A DNA stretch of 64,000 bases, taken from contig CALLJL010000013.1 of NCBI GenBank assembly GCA_938092135.1, positions 124,001 through 188,000 of the forward strand, written 5' to 3'. Below are positions 7,836 to 17,359 of this stretch, in pieces. The notes below the pieces were generated by a model that searched no databases, had not been told where the DNA came from, and saw only the letters and a program-made list of their open reading frames with translations. Positions within the stretch are counted from its first letter, which is position 1, and every line of letters begins with the position of its first letter. The translations under genes and the position numbers were made by a program. Source of the stretch: an uncultured bacterium (GTDB lineage Bacteria; Acidobacteriota; Aminicenantia; Aminicenantales; CALLJL01).

Positions 7836-10019
7836 TTAAATTCGCCACCAATAGGAAAATTTTATAAAAACGGAGGGACCTGGTCGTTTAAAAATACCAT
7901 CTTCATCTCTGCCTTGTCGCTTATCCACTCCAAAATAAAAAACGGTTCCTGGTCGATACTCGTAGCTAAAAAGAAAACTCAGAAAGAAACGATCGTAATA
8001 ATCATTATATTCCGTGATCAGCCGGAGAGAAAGGCTTTTCGAAATTTGATAATTGATCCGCTGAGAAATAATATTGATTTTATAAACCCTTTCGCCGCCC
8101 CTTTTTTTGAAGAATTCATTATTCTGAAGATTATAAAAAAGACTCAAATTACTTAAAGGTCTCAGGGAGGTTCGCATCGACCAGGAAGTCTTATAGCCAA
8201 GATAGGGGTTACGGGAATAATAAATAGCCTCTCCGAAACCGAAGGAAATGTTCGTGCTCAACCAGCCAAAAGGTTCAGTATTGAAATGAACATCGAAATC
8301 GCTCTTATAAAAATCAATATTTCTATATCTTTCTAGACCAGTGCTAAAAGAAAGCCAGAAGGATGACTGTCGCCAGCCAGAAATAAAAAGAGAAAAATCA
8401 ACTTCATTATCAGTTAAGGTATTATTGAAGTCATAAACGCGGCGGTACTCAACGGAGGGACGAATCGAAATTATATATTCCTTTTGGGGAAGAAAAACAT
8501 AACCAAAGCGAGTATTTAAGGATTTAATATCCAAACGGCGGAAAAATCCTGAGCTGGCTTCAAAATCGGGCGGTAGACTTTGGTAATTTAAAGAAAAATT
8601 AACATGCCTAGTCATCCGGCTCAAATTGAAGGCTAAAGCTGGAACCAAGCGAGTTTCCTGCCCTTGAACCCTGGTTTTGGTCCCGAGAAACTGGAAAGAA
8701 AGGCGATTGTTCCCCAGGAATTTGAAATGACCATCAATCCCGGCAACGCGGTTATAATCAGAAAAAATTTGATTAAAGGAAGAGCCTATCTCTTTATCAT
8801 GAAAAAGGAAACCAAGATAAGATTCACTATATATATCTTGGCGCAGGCGAAAGACATTGATGAAAGCCCTGGCTGAGCTTCCTTCAAGGCTTTCGATATT
8901 TCTATCGGGAATTTCTATAGCTAAAGGATTACTATCCAGAACGCTCAGCAGGCCCAGAGCCGTACCCTTCATCTTGCCTGAGAGCTTAAGCCCCCAAATT
9001 GGATCAGCAATGCTTCGGGTATAAACAATTTCGAAGGGAGTATTAAAATAGTCCCGGCCTTCAATAAAAAAAGGCCTCTTTTCAGGAAAATAAAGAGCAT
9101 ACCGCTGATTGACGTCAATCTGAGGCATATCCGCTTCAATCTGGCTATAGTCAGGATTAAAAGTAAAGTCGGCGATCAAATTGGAAGATAACCCCCATTT
9201 GAAATTCAATCCGGCCTGAGGCGAAAACTTTTGCTCATCTGTTCTTAAAGCCGTTAAAACTGGCATGATTTCAATATTTCGGCCTGTATTGATCGGAGAG
9301 AGGAATTCGATCTGCCCGGCTTGAATTAGAAAGCCATTGATTCTCCGTGATTGAGGCGGCCAGTATAATTCTTCATTTTTTCTTCGAATTGAGCGTTGAA
9401 GGATAATCCCCCATTTTTGACTGCCGGTGCTCGGAAAACGGAGACTTTTAAAGGGAATAGCCATTTCAATCGTATAACCCTCTTCATTAATTTTAGCCTC
9501 CGAAAGGAAAAAGGCATCCCAGCTTCGGTCAAAGCGGTCAAAACCCATCATTCCGCCGCCTCTTCCCCGTCCACGCCCCCCTCCCTCAACAAAAACGCCG
9601 TCATTCTGAATTCCACAGGGATTGACTTGAAAAACAAAGGCCATCTTTTTATCATTAAAGGTATCTAAATAAACACTAACTGAATCATCCCTAAATACCC
9701 TGTCCCTCTGCGTTAAGCAGGCTCTTATTTCCTTAGGATTGGAATCAAAACATTGAAAGGCCAAATACAGATTATTCTGATCATAGCCAATAAAAACTCT
9801 GGTTATTTCCGAAGGCTTAGCTCCTTCCTGGGGTTCATATTGAATAAATTGATCAATGATCGCAGCTCTTTCCCAAAGGGGATTTTCAAGATAACCATCA
9901 ATTTTAGGGGGATGAGCAAATTCAACAGGCTGGATGAGATAATCCTCCCGACCACCGGCTAATAGAGAAGAGGAGAAGCAGAACAGAATAAAAATACCGA
10001 TGTGAATGATTAATTTCAT
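7836..10019 (-). CDS. DUF5916 family exported protein: CBM9-like domain plus outer-membrane beta-barrel
   Basis: The 727-residue protein begins with a signal peptide ending near SLLAG. A carbohydrate-binding family 9-like domain follows at about 25-230 (PKIDGYLENPLWERAA, VSVYLDTFNDKK, WPPQSRRINGF). The rest is a DUF5916 barrel of alternating aromatic and polar strands ending in FSYWWRI, a typical C-terminal barrel strand. Start 10019 is preferred over 10028 for better ribosome-site spacing. A glycine-arginine run (about residues 150-160) sits in the first domain. It lies 118 bases after TolC, last in the ECF/MacAB/TolC block, but may be a separate unit. Function is unknown; ligand binding at the outer membrane is an inference. 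Confidence 0.88.
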   Translation of the reverse strand: MKLIIHIGIFILFCFSSSLLAGGREDYLIQPVEFAHPPKIDGYLENPLWERAAIIDQFIQYEPQEGAKPSEITRVFIGYDQNNLYLAFQCFDSNPKEIRACLTQRDRVFRDDSVSVYLDTFNDKKMAFVFQVNPCGIQNDGVFVEGGGRGRGRGGGMMGFDRFDRSWDAFFLSEAKINEEGYTIEMAIPFKSLRFPSTGSQKWGIILQRSIRRKNEELYWPPQSRRINGFLIQAGQIEFLSPINTGRNIEIMPVLTALRTDEQKFSPQAGLNFKWGLSSNLIADFTFNPDYSQIEADMPQIDVNQRYALYFPEKRPFFIEGRDYFNTPFEIVYTRSIADPIWGLKLSGKMKGTALGLLSVLDSNPLAIEIPDRNIESLEGSSARAFINVFRLRQDIYSESYLGFLFHDKEIGSSFNQIFSDYNRVAGIDGHFKFLGNNRLSFQFLGTKTRVQGQETRLVPALAFNLSRMTRHVNFSLNYQSLPPDFEASSGFFRRLDIKSLNTRFGYVFLPQKEYIISIRPSVEYRRVYDFNNTLTDNEVDFSLFISGWRQSSFWLSFSTGLERYRNIDFYKSDFDVHFNTEPFGWLSTNISFGFGEAIYYSRNPYLGYKTSWSMRTSLRPLSNLSLFYNLQNNEFFKKRGGERVYKINIISQRINYQISKSLSLRLITEYNDYYDRFFLSFLFSYEYRPGTVFYFGVDKRQGRDEDGIFKRPGPSVFIKFSYWWRI

Positions 10020-10146
10020 GCTTGTCATTTCCTACTTACATAATTTTTTTTCAATTATTTTTATTATTCTTTAAATTTTACCCTTTTTTGGCTTTAATAA
10101 CAATCGTCCCTCTTAACTTTATTGAAAATAAACAAAGTTAAAAGAA

Positions 10147-11718
10147 TCAATCTCTTTTCCAGAAGTTAATAAACTCTATATTTTTGGTCTTTAGGGTTGT
10201 TCCCAAAACTTTATCAAGATTAGCCAGAGAAAGATTATAATCAATAATCGCTTTAAGCTCAGCTGTGCGCTGATTCGCCAGATCCCGCTGATAAGTTAGC
10301 ACCATAAAATTCGTGCTTAAACCAAGACGAAGCTTCTCTTGCTCTGCTTCCAGTTTTTTTTCGGCCAGTTCTCGGGCAATCCGGTATGCCTGAACGCGCT
10401 GAAAATTGGATTGAACCGCCCGGACAGCGTTTTTCACTTCAAGATAAATCTGCTCTTCCTGATTTTTAAGCCGCAGCAGGGCCTGCTGAAAATTAACCTT
10501 GGCCTGAGCATAATTAGCCCGCGATAACGCATTGCTCAGAGGAATATCTAAAGATAAACCTAGAGACCAGTTGCGATATTTAAAATTTAAAGAATCTTTT
10601 AAAGCCCCTGAGGCCCCTCCAGGGATAACGCCCAAAACTACGCCGGTCAAGGGATTATCATTTAAATAGATAATTCTATCTCCAGAAAGTCCGGGACTCC
10701 AGTAAGAAGCGGTAAAGGAAAGGCTCGGGAGAAGCTGATTGCGGGCCACACTGACATTGAATTCTTGATTTTCCACCTGAAGGCGGGAAGAGAAAAGATC
10801 AGGTCGATTTTGCATAGCTATTTGGAGACATTCCTCAAGCTCAACCTTTTGCTCCACAAAACGAGGTTTATCCACCGGCTTAATCTCCAGAATACTTTCA
10901 TCGCGGGTCAAATTAAGAACCCGTCTAAGCTGATCCTCTGCATTTTTCACCTGAACTTCAGCTGCAATAATATCGGCTTCCCGGCTGGCTACTTCCGCTT
11001 CGGCACTTAACACTTCCAGGGGAGCCATCGTTCCAATCTCCACAGCCATCTTATTTTTTTCGAGTAACTCCTTGGCTAATCTAAGGGCCTGACGTCTTAC
11101 CTCAAGATTTTCTATGGCATAAACAAGATTCCAGTAAGCATCTTCGACTGCATAAATAGTGTCCATTATTGCTTTCTTCAGATCATATTCAGAAATTTCC
11201 AGATTGGTCTGGGCAATGATTATTTCTCGACGGCTCATCTTGTAACCAAAATCGCGAAGCAGCGGCTGGCTAAAAGTGAAACGTAGGGTGCTCGAATAGC
11301 GGGGATTAATGGTCTGGAATCGGGCCGACGTATCAGTTCGGTCCCAGTTTAAAGAAATTCCTAGACTGCCTCCGGTCGGAATCTGCTGGCTAATCTGGGT
11401 TTGATAGCTTTCAGAATCAGTCATTGTTTTATCAGTGGCTTCGAGCCAGGAATAGGAAGCCTGAACTGTGCTTCGACGACTAAAATTAAAACCTAAGGTA
11501 GGATAAAATTTCTCCTTAGCCCTAACTACCGATAAACTGGCAATTTCCGGACTAAGTAGCTGAATTTGAAGTTGAAGATTGTTTTTGAGGGCTCTGGTAA
11601 TAGCTTCTTCTAAGGTCAAGCTTAAAACTTTGGTACTTTCTGTCTGAGCCCAGGAAATTATCGGAAAAATAAATAGGAAAATAATTATTAACGCTAAGAC
11701 AAATTTTCTTCTTTTCAT
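10147..11718 (-). CDS. TolC-family outer-membrane efflux channel
   Basis: The 523-residue protein has a signal peptide (cleavage after about residue 24, ISWA-Q). Two copies of the TolC/OEP coiled-coil plus strand unit follow, at about 35-260 and 285-500. Repeated LEEAITRALKNNLQL and VELEECLQIAMQNRPDL segments mark the start of each half. A strong ribosome site (AAGGAGGAG) precedes the ATG. It is directly downstream of MacB-type genes and would supply the outer-membrane tunnel for a MacA-MacB-TolC pump. The gap to the permease is 55 bases, consistent with one operon. Confidence 0.93.
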   Translation of the reverse strand: MKRRKFVLALIIIFLFIFPIISWAQTESTKVLSLTLEEAITRALKNNLQLQIQLLSPEIASLSVVRAKEKFYPTLGFNFSRRSTVQASYSWLEATDKTMTDSESYQTQISQQIPTGGSLGISLNWDRTDTSARFQTINPRYSSTLRFTFSQPLLRDFGYKMSRREIIIAQTNLEISEYDLKKAIMDTIYAVEDAYWNLVYAIENLEVRRQALRLAKELLEKNKMAVEIGTMAPLEVLSAEAEVASREADIIAAEVQVKNAEDQLRRVLNLTRDESILEIKPVDKPRFVEQKVELEECLQIAMQNRPDLFSSRLQVENQEFNVSVARNQLLPSLSFTASYWSPGLSGDRIIYLNDNPLTGVVLGVIPGGASGALKDSLNFKYRNWSLGLSLDIPLSNALSRANYAQAKVNFQQALLRLKNQEEQIYLEVKNAVRAVQSNFQRVQAYRIARELAEKKLEAEQEKLRLGLSTNFMVLTYQRDLANQRTAELKAIIDYNLSLANLDKVLGTTLKTKNIEFINFWKRD

Positions 11719-11773
11719 CGCTCCTCCTTATTAATTGTGACTCTAATCAAGACGAAAAAGTTGGAGTCAATTA

Positions 11774-12991
11774 TCATTCATAACGAAGGGCTTCAATAGG
11801 GTCGAGCTTTGAGGCCTTGCGAGCTGGATAAAAACCAAAGAAAATGCCAACAGCAGCGGCGAAAAAGAAGGCCAGAAAAATGGCATCGGGGGAAACCACA
11901 GTTCGCCAGCCAGCAAAACGGCTGATTAATCGAGAAGCAATAAAGCCAACGACAATCCCGATTAAGCCGCCCATAAGACAAAGAGTCACAGCCTCAGCTA
12001 AGAATTGAAGTAAAATATCCCTCTCTCGAGCTCCTACTGACATCCTTATACCAATTTCCCTTATTCTTTCCGTTACTGAAACCAGCATGATATTCATAAT
12101 GCCAATGCCCCCAACCAGAAGAGAAATACCAGCAATGCTACCCAGCAGGATAGTTAAAATTTTTGTGGTTTCAGTGGCCGATTCCATCATCTCCGTCATA
12201 TTGCGAACCGTAAAATCATCTTCAGCTCCAGGGGCAATTCTATGGCGAATCCGAAGCAGTTCCTCAATCTGAGTCTTGGCTTCAGGCGTCCGGTTGGCCG
12301 AGACAGCCTTAACGTCGATGGAGTTAATCCAGTCCTGTCTGACCAGGCGCATTAAGGCAGTGGTATAGGGAACAATAATCATATCATCCCGGCTCATCCA
12401 GCCACCCGACTCGCCTTTTGAACGCATAACTCCGAGAACAGTAAAGGGAATCTTTTTTATCCTAATGACTTTGCCGATAGCGTCTTCATTCTCAAAAAGA
12501 TTCTTTTTTACCTCTGAACCGAGAACGCATACTTTAGCGCCGGAACGCACATGTCCATCATCAAAGAAAGTACCAAATTCCACATCCCAGCTTCTGATTA
12601 AGGGAAACTTTTCATTCGCTCCAGTAATACTTGTATTCCAATTCTTATTAGCATAAACCACCTGGGCTCTTGTCTGAACAATGGGAGAAGCATAAAGAAC
12701 AGCATCACATTGCTCTTCAATGGCTAAGGCATCTTCCACTTTTAGGGATTGCCAACCGCCGAAACCGGTGTGTCGTCCGCCCACGGCTCGGCTTCCCGGA
12801 CTGACAAAAAGTAGATTGGTTCCCATAGCCAGAAATCTTTCTTCAACAGCACTTTTAGCCCCTTCACCAATACTGACCATGGCAATAACAGCTCCCACTC
12901 CAATGATAATTCCCAGGGTGGTCAAAAAAGACCGTAATTTATTGCGAGCCAAAGCTCGCACCGAAACACGTAGAATCCGCAAATAATTCAT
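11774..12991 (-). CDS. macB: MacB-type ABC transporter permease
   Basis: The 405-residue protein has the MacB/FtsX layout: one N-terminal membrane helix (NKLRSFLTTLGIIIGVGAVIAMVSIG), a large periplasmic MacB_PCD domain (about 45-270), then three C-terminal helices forming the FtsX domain (about 280-400) that ends PARKASKLDPIEALRYE. It is a mechanotransmission-type permease rather than a classical channel. The start at 12991 has a strong GAGGAGG site; an in-frame ATG 51 bases upstream would overlap the ATPase gene. ATPase and permease are separate genes here, unlike the fused E. coli MacB. Substrate is unknown; macrolides, peptides, siderophores or lipids are all possible. Confidence 0.9.
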   Translation of the reverse strand: MNYLRILRVSVRALARNKLRSFLTTLGIIIGVGAVIAMVSIGEGAKSAVEERFLAMGTNLLFVSPGSRAVGGRHTGFGGWQSLKVEDALAIEEQCDAVLYASPIVQTRAQVVYANKNWNTSITGANEKFPLIRSWDVEFGTFFDDGHVRSGAKVCVLGSEVKKNLFENEDAIGKVIRIKKIPFTVLGVMRSKGESGGWMSRDDMIIVPYTTALMRLVRQDWINSIDVKAVSANRTPEAKTQIEELLRIRHRIAPGAEDDFTVRNMTEMMESATETTKILTILLGSIAGISLLVGGIGIMNIMLVSVTERIREIGIRMSVGARERDILLQFLAEAVTLCLMGGLIGIVVGFIASRLISRFAGWRTVVSPDAIFLAFFFAAAVGIFFGFYPARKASKLDPIEALRYE

Positions 12992-13001
12992 GGTTTCCTC
13001 C

Positions 13002-13715
13002 TCATGAGGTTTCTTCCCGGATAATTCGACCGTCTCGGACAAAAATCCGCCTTTTGGTCACAGCAGCCACATCAGGGTCGTGAGTGACAATGCACAGGGT
13101 AATCCCCTGTTCTTCGTTTAATTGTTTAAAAATGGCCATTATCTCCTCACCAGTTTTGGTATCGAGATTTCCCGTAGGTTCGTCAGCCAGAATGATTGAA
13201 GGATCATTCACTAAAGCACGAGCAATGGCCACCCGCTGCATCTCGCCGCCGGAAAGCTGATTGGTCTGATGATGTTCCCTTCCCTTGAGCCCCACCGCGG
13301 CCAAAGCTTTTAAGGCTTTCTCCCTAGCTGTTTTGTGAGGTATATTGGCATAAAGTAGAGGAAGCTCCACATTCTCTAAGGCAGTGGTTCGGGGAAGGAG
13401 ATTAAAATTCTGGAAAACAAAGCCAATTTTTTTGTTTCTTATCCTGGCCAGTTTATTTCTATCGAGTTTTGAAACCTCCTCTCCATCGAGAAAGTATTTT
13501 CCCGAAGTCGGTTTATCCAAACAGCCAATTATATTCATTAAGGTCGATTTTCCTGAGCCCGATGGCCCCATGATAGAGATAAATTCACCGGGCCGGACAC
13601 TCAGGGTGACTCCCCTCAGAGCATGAACTTCGGTCTCACCGACCTTATAAATTTTAACCACATTCTCAAGATGAATTAGATTTTCATTTCGGTTCATCAT
13701 GGTGTTGTCTCTCAA
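13002..13715 (-). CDS. MacB/LolD-type ABC transporter ATPase
   Basis: The 237-residue ATPase has Walker [11 protein letters not shown]-loop [18 protein letters not shown], signature [15 protein letters not shown], Walker [12 protein letters not shown] and the H-loop VTHDPDV. The [11 protein letters not shown] segment after Walker B is typical of the MacB/LolD/FtsE group. It lies 10 bases before the permease and 7 bases after the adaptor, so the three form one pump. Starts at 13715, 13700 or 13697 are all possible; 13715 gives the full family N-terminus plus a few residues. Confidence 0.95.
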   Translation of the reverse strand: MRDNTMMNRNENLIHLENVVKIYKVGETEVHALRGVTLSVRPGEFISIMGPSGSGKSTLMNIIGCLDKPTSGKYFLDGEEVSKLDRNKLARIRNKKIGFVFQNFNLLPRTTALENVELPLLYANIPHKTAREKALKALAAVGLKGREHHQTNQLSGGEMQRVAIARALVNDPSIILADEPTGNLDTKTGEEIMAIFKQLNEEQGITLCIVTHDPDVAAVTKRRIFVRDGRIIREETS

Positions 13716-13722
13716 ATTAAAA

Positions 13723-15114
13723 TTAACGACGGATAAACATCATGGGACTAGGTCCTCCGGGCCCCATTGGCTGTCTTCTAGTTTGAGAAGTAGAAGTGGG
13801 ATAGGCATAGCCAACAATTATTTTCTGCCCTTCTTTCAAATCGCCCCATTTGATTTCGGTATAGGAATTGTCAGAAATACCTGTACGGACAAAAATTGGC
13901 CAAAGCTTACCTTTTTCGTCTAAGGTCCACACCCTGGCCATGAACTGTCGGCCAGCTCCAGGTCTTCTTTCGCCCAAAGGCAGCTGACCTTCCTGTCCTA
14001 GGGGACCACCTTGACCAAAGATTCTCTTGGCCTCAGGAGAAAAGGGGGAACGAGGCGATTCCTGTCCTTCGCCAGCTTTTTGACGCATTGCTTGGAACTG
14101 AGCCATCATCTTTTCACGAGCTTCTTTGAGTATTCTCTCCATCTCCTCTTGGCTGATTTCAGGTGAAAAACGAAGAGCCGCATTGGGAACTCTAAGAACT
14201 CCTTTAGCCTCGCCTACGGTGATGGTCACGTTGGCCGTCATCCCTGGAAGAAGCTTGAGATCAGGATTGTCAACGTCAACAATAGTTGTATAAGTTACAA
14301 CATTCTGCACGGTTTCGGGAGAATAACGGACTTGACGAACAACTCCATGAAAAATTTCCCCAGGATAAGAATCGACGGTAAAACGAACTGGCTGCCCTTC
14401 TTTAACCTTGCCAATGTCAGCTTCATCTACACTGCATTGAACTTGCATTTTGCTCAGGTCAGTAGCGATTTTGAAAAGAACCGGGGCCTGGAGACTGGCC
14501 GCTACCGTCTGGCCAACGTTAACATTTCTTGTAATTACCACGCCATCAACAGGGGATCTAATGATAGTATAAGCGAGATTTACTTTACTGGCTTCAAGCT
14601 GGCTTTTGGCCTGTTCGAGTCGAGCTTCAGCGGAAAGAACTTCACTCTTGGCATTTAAATAATTGGCCTCAGCGGCCTCTTTCTCCTCAAAGGAGATTAA
14701 ATTTTTTTCAAAAAGGCTAAGGGCTCTTTTATATTTCTTCTCAGCTATTTCCAGGGCTACCTTGGCCCTGTCCAAAGAAGCCACAGCACTTCGATAATTG
14801 GCTTCATCCTGTTGCAGGCGGGCAATAAAAGAGTCCTGTTCAAGCTCAGCCACAATCTGACCAGCTTTAACCGGGGAGTTAAAATCTACATAAATTTTCG
14901 CTACCCGACCAGATACTTGGCTGCCCACATCAACCACGGTCACAGGATTCACTGTTCCAGAAGTAACGACCGTGGCTTCGATGTCGCCACGGCTTACCGC
15001 CTCAAAGCGATACTTGGGAGTATTGTTTTTGCCCTTTTTAATCATTCCATAGCCAACTAAGGCACCAACAATCACCACAATGATGATGCCCAAAATAATC
15101 CATTTTTTCTTCAT
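13723..15114 (-). CDS. macA: MacA-type periplasmic adaptor (HlyD family)
   Basis: The 463-residue protein has one N-terminal membrane helix (about 5-26). A lipoyl-like half ([26 protein letters not shown]), a coiled-coil hairpin (about 85-170), the second lipoyl half ([20 protein letters not shown]) and beta-barrel and proximal domains follow. A Met-, Gln-, Arg- and Pro-rich insertion (about 325-395) interrupts the C-terminal part. The adaptor joins the MacB permease to TolC. A GGGAGGAG ribosome site precedes the start. It lies 25 bases downstream of the Spy-like gene in the sigma-led operon. Confidence 0.93.
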   Translation of the reverse strand: MKKKWIILGIIIVVIVGALVGYGMIKKGKNNTPKYRFEAVSRGDIEATVVTSGTVNPVTVVDVGSQVSGRVAKIYVDFNSPVKAGQIVAELEQDSFIARLQQDEANYRSAVASLDRAKVALEIAEKKYKRALSLFEKNLISFEEKEAAEANYLNAKSEVLSAEARLEQAKSQLEASKVNLAYTIIRSPVDGVVITRNVNVGQTVAASLQAPVLFKIATDLSKMQVQCSVDEADIGKVKEGQPVRFTVDSYPGEIFHGVVRQVRYSPETVQNVVTYTTIVDVDNPDLKLLPGMTANVTITVGEAKGVLRVPNAALRFSPEISQEEMERILKEAREKMMAQFQAMRQKAGEGQESPRSPFSPEAKRIFGQGGPLGQEGQLPLGERRPGAGRQFMARVWTLDEKGKLWPIFVRTGISDNSYTEIKWGDLKEGQKIIVGYAYPTSTSQTRRQPMGPGGPSPMMFIRR

Positions 15115-15139
15115 GGTTCTTCTCCTCCCTTATTCATTT

Positions 15140-15565
15140 TTATCTCGGGTGTTCCCTTTTTCTTTCTGGGTAACGCTCCCTTTCCGGAGCCCTTTCTTTT
15201 TCTCGCCTCTGCCGATGCTCCTGAATCATGGCTTGAAGTTTGTCGCGCTGCTCTTTGGTTAAAACATTATCAATTTCCTTTTTTATTTCCTCTCGAATAG
15301 CACTAAGATCATTATGAAAACGAACCCGCAACTCCCGCATTTTTTCGTCGCTGCGACGAAATATTTCTTTTATGGCCTTTTGCTGTTCTTCAGAGAGGTT
15401 CAAATCCTGAGCCCATTTCTCAAATGAGGGGAAAGAGGGGGCTTCCCGGCGGGGTTGAAAACTGCGGTGAAAGATAAATCTTTCACTTAAAAGGCCAATC
15501 AAGCCACCTACAATAAAAACTAGCAGGAAAGATAAAATCAGCCACAACCTGAAACGCCTGGTCAT
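15140..15565 (-). CDS. Spy/CpxP-like periplasmic protein with membrane anchor
   Basis: The 141-residue protein has one N-terminal membrane helix (about 7-27) and a helical region with NLSEEQQKAIKEIFRRSDEK and a later LTKEQRDKLQAMI repeat. This is the LTxxQ-like pattern of the CpxP/Spy/CnrX group of stress chaperones and metal sensors. The C-terminus is an Arg/Glu-rich tail (about 115-141). The gene starts 2 bases after the anti-sigma stop with an AAAGGAGG site. It could sense or buffer envelope stress or metal; which of these cannot be decided from sequence. Confidence 0.75.
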   Translation of the reverse strand: MTRRFRLWLILSFLLVFIVGGLIGLLSERFIFHRSFQPRREAPSFPSFEKWAQDLNLSEEQQKAIKEIFRRSDEKMRELRVRFHNDLSAIREEIKKEIDNVLTKEQRDKLQAMIQEHRQRREKERAPERERYPERKREHPR

Positions 15566-15567
15566 GA

Positions 15568-16056
15568 TTAATGCCTCCTTTGGACTCGGGGCACTTCGAG
15601 CGAAGAAAACATCAAGCGAAGATTTCTTTGTTCAGGCTGAGCCTCATTTAGAATTTGTTGAACTTCAGGAAAGGGGTTTTCCTCCTGAAAAATCAGGGCT
15701 TCGGTGTGGCTGAAAGCGACTGACTTACCGAGCTGAAAAAAGATCATTAGGCCAGCTAAGATAATTAGAATTATCAAGGCCGCCGTCGCCATTCTAACTA
15801 GAATTGGTTGCCATAGAAACTCAGGCTCTGGTAAGTTAAGGGAAGCTATTTTCTTTTCTATTCTTTCCCTAAAATTAGGTTGCGGTTCAGGAATTTGGTC
15901 AAGCCTGATCCAGGTAAGAAGCGTTTTATATTCTGATTCCAGACGGGCGCAGCGGGAGCAATGGTGGATATGTTCCTCCAGCTCCTTTCTTTCTTTGGCC
16001 GTAATCCGACCATCAAAGGAGCGAAGCAGCCGTCTTTCGGCCTGACGGCAATTCAT
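15568..16056 (-). CDS. Zinc-finger anti-sigma factor (ZAS/zf-HC2 type)
   Basis: The 162-residue protein has an N-terminal zf-HC2 domain with the HxxxCxxC pattern (HIHHCSRC, about residues 30-37) preceded by Cys3. One membrane helix follows at about 92-112, with a C-terminal periplasmic segment. Such proteins hold an ECF sigma factor at the membrane until an envelope signal releases it. It overlaps the sigma gene by 4 bases (ATGA), so the pair is translationally coupled. The signal sensed is unknown. Confidence 0.88.
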   Translation of the reverse strand: MNCRQAERRLLRSFDGRITAKERKELEEHIHHCSRCARLESEYKTLLTWIRLDQIPEPQPNFRERIEKKIASLNLPEPEFLWQPILVRMATAALIILIILAGLMIFFQLGKSVAFSHTEALIFQEENPFPEVQQILNEAQPEQRNLRLMFSSLEVPRVQRRH

Positions 16057-16622
16057 GATATCCTCCCTTCCTGTCTTAAATAAGGCTCCATTTTCTCCCG
16101 CAAAAGCTTCCGAGCCCGGTGGAGACGGGAATCCACCGTGCCTATAGAAATCCCTAAAAGGGAAGCTATCTCTTCATAGGGCAAACCTTCAATATCTCTT
16201 AAAGTCAATACAAGCCTATATTTTTCAGGTAAAGCAGCTATTACTTTATGCAGCAACTGCCTTCTTCTTTCCATCAATTCTTCTTTTTCAATAACATTTT
16301 CTTCCTTGGAAATAAGCCTCTCCCTGGCTTCCTCAAGGGACTCTTCCCGTTGGATTTTCCTTTTCATTTTTCTTAAATAATCCTTAATATGATTAATGGC
16401 CAGCCTGTATAGCCAAGTAGAAAATTCGGCTTTGCCTCTAAACCCAGGCAAAGCCAAATAAGCTTTAAGAAAAATTTCCTGGGCCAGATCATCAGCTGCT
16501 GTCCGATCATGAGTAAAACCAAAGGCCAGGTGAAAAACCTTTTGCTGATAAAGGCTAACAAGTTCGCCAAAGGCTTCAGCATCGCCTGAGCAGGCCCGCC
16601 GAAGAAGCTCTCTCTCTTCCAT
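16053..16622 (-). CDS. ECF (RpoE-like) RNA polymerase sigma factor
   Basis: The 189-residue protein has sigma region 2 at about 10-85 (LVSLYQQKVFHLAFGFTHDR, DDLAQEIFLKAYLALPGFRG, STWLYRLAINHIKDYLRK). Region 4 lies at about 125-180 (LPEKYRLVLTLRDIEGLPYE, EIASLLGISIGTVDSRLHRAR). There is no region 3, which defines the ECF type. It heads the operon that continues through anti-sigma, Spy-like, MacA, MacB ATPase, permease and TolC. A perfect inverted repeat lies 17 bases before the start. No close copy of the GGAACTT-TCTGA motif was seen upstream, so autoregulation is not shown. Confidence 0.93.
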   Translation of the reverse strand: MEERELLRRACSGDAEAFGELVSLYQQKVFHLAFGFTHDRTAADDLAQEIFLKAYLALPGFRGKAEFSTWLYRLAINHIKDYLRKMKRKIQREESLEEARERLISKEENVIEKEELMERRRQLLHKVIAALPEKYRLVLTLRDIEGLPYEEIASLLGISIGTVDSRLHRARKLLREKMEPYLRQEGRIS

Positions 16623-16638
16623 TCAGCTTGCACCTGAT

Positions 16639-16669
16639 CTTCCTCCGTACAAAATTTAGACGGAGGAAG
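16639..16669 (-). repeat. Perfect 10-bp inverted repeat in the ECF sigma leader
   Basis: CTTCCTCCGT and ACGGAGGAAG are exact reverse complements separated by 11 bases, ending 17 bases before the sigma start codon. The second arm holds GGAGG, a ribosome-site-like string. No T-run follows on either strand, so it is not an ordinary terminator. It may be a regulator site or an RNA hairpin that tunes sigma translation. Confidence 0.65.
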
Positions 16670-16730
16670 GCTTAAAATCTTCCCTCTCTGTCTATTTTAT
16701 ATAATTTAGGTTAGCGAAATTTAGATACAA

Positions 16731-16772
16731 AAATATAAAAAAAGAGGGGAAGGTCTTTTCAACCTCCCCCTC
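16731..16772 (-). terminator. Rho-independent terminator after the 124-residue secreted protein gene
   Basis: Read on the minus strand, GAGGGGGAGGT, loop TGAAAAG and ACCTTCCCCTC form an 11-pair stem with one G-T wobble, followed directly by seven Ts. It sits about 45 bases past the stop of the gene at 16816-17190 and insulates that gene from the sigma operon. Confidence 0.9.
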
Positions 16773-16815
16773 AAGGAAACGGTGGGGAAAGAAAGGAGGA
16801 CGGAGTCTCGATTAT

Positions 16816-17190
16816 TCAGGATTTTCTGATGGCTGTCCACTGAATTGTACCGAATTGGCCCATTTCGGCTTCGCCAGCCATATTATTGTTGTCTTTAATT
16901 TCACCTTTATAGGTGGTGGTGAATTCACCCCGCGGCGTCTGGCGAGTTATTGTCCACTGCACCATCTTGCCTTCAACTTTACCTTCTCCAGTTATATCAC
17001 CTCTCTGGGTTTTTATAGTGACCGTAATTTTGGTCCCCTCCTGCTTGATCTCGAGTTCTGACTTCATTTCTCCTCGAGGTGTTTGAGTTGTCATCTCCCA
17101 GGTACCTGTCAGGTTATACTGCTGAGCAAAAAGGGCAGTTAAAGGGACAATAAGCAAGATACCAATAAATAACCCCACTAACTTTTTCAT
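16816..17190 (-). CDS. Small exported beta-rich protein of unknown function
   Basis: The 124-residue product has a signal peptide (MKKLVGLFIGILLIVPLTAL, cleavage near FAQ). About 100 residues of alternating strand pattern follow, rich in Thr, Gly and charged residues, with two QTPRGE segments (about 36-41 and 83-88). The overall look (LTGTWEMTTQTPRGE, then repeated strand pairs) resembles lipocalin-like or other small beta-barrel extracytoplasmic proteins. A GAGGAGGTG ribosome site and a strong terminator show a single-gene unit with good expression. No specific function is recognised. Confidence 0.8.
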   Translation of the reverse strand: MKKLVGLFIGILLIVPLTALFAQQYNLTGTWEMTTQTPRGEMKSELEIKQEGTKITVTIKTQRGDITGEGKVEGKMVQWTITRQTPRGEFTTTYKGEIKDNNNMAGEAEMGQFGTIQWTAIRKS

Positions 17191-17359
17191 TCCAGCACCT
17201 CCTCGTCCTCACAATAATTTATAGCCAGACATAAGACTTAAGCCGTCAATATCTGGCCTAACTTGCTTCATTAATTTTGACGATACTAAAATATTTTTCT
17301 TCCTCCCTTTCAGGCTATTTTAAATATCTTCCGGCATTCTTGAATAAAAGGCCAATTAA

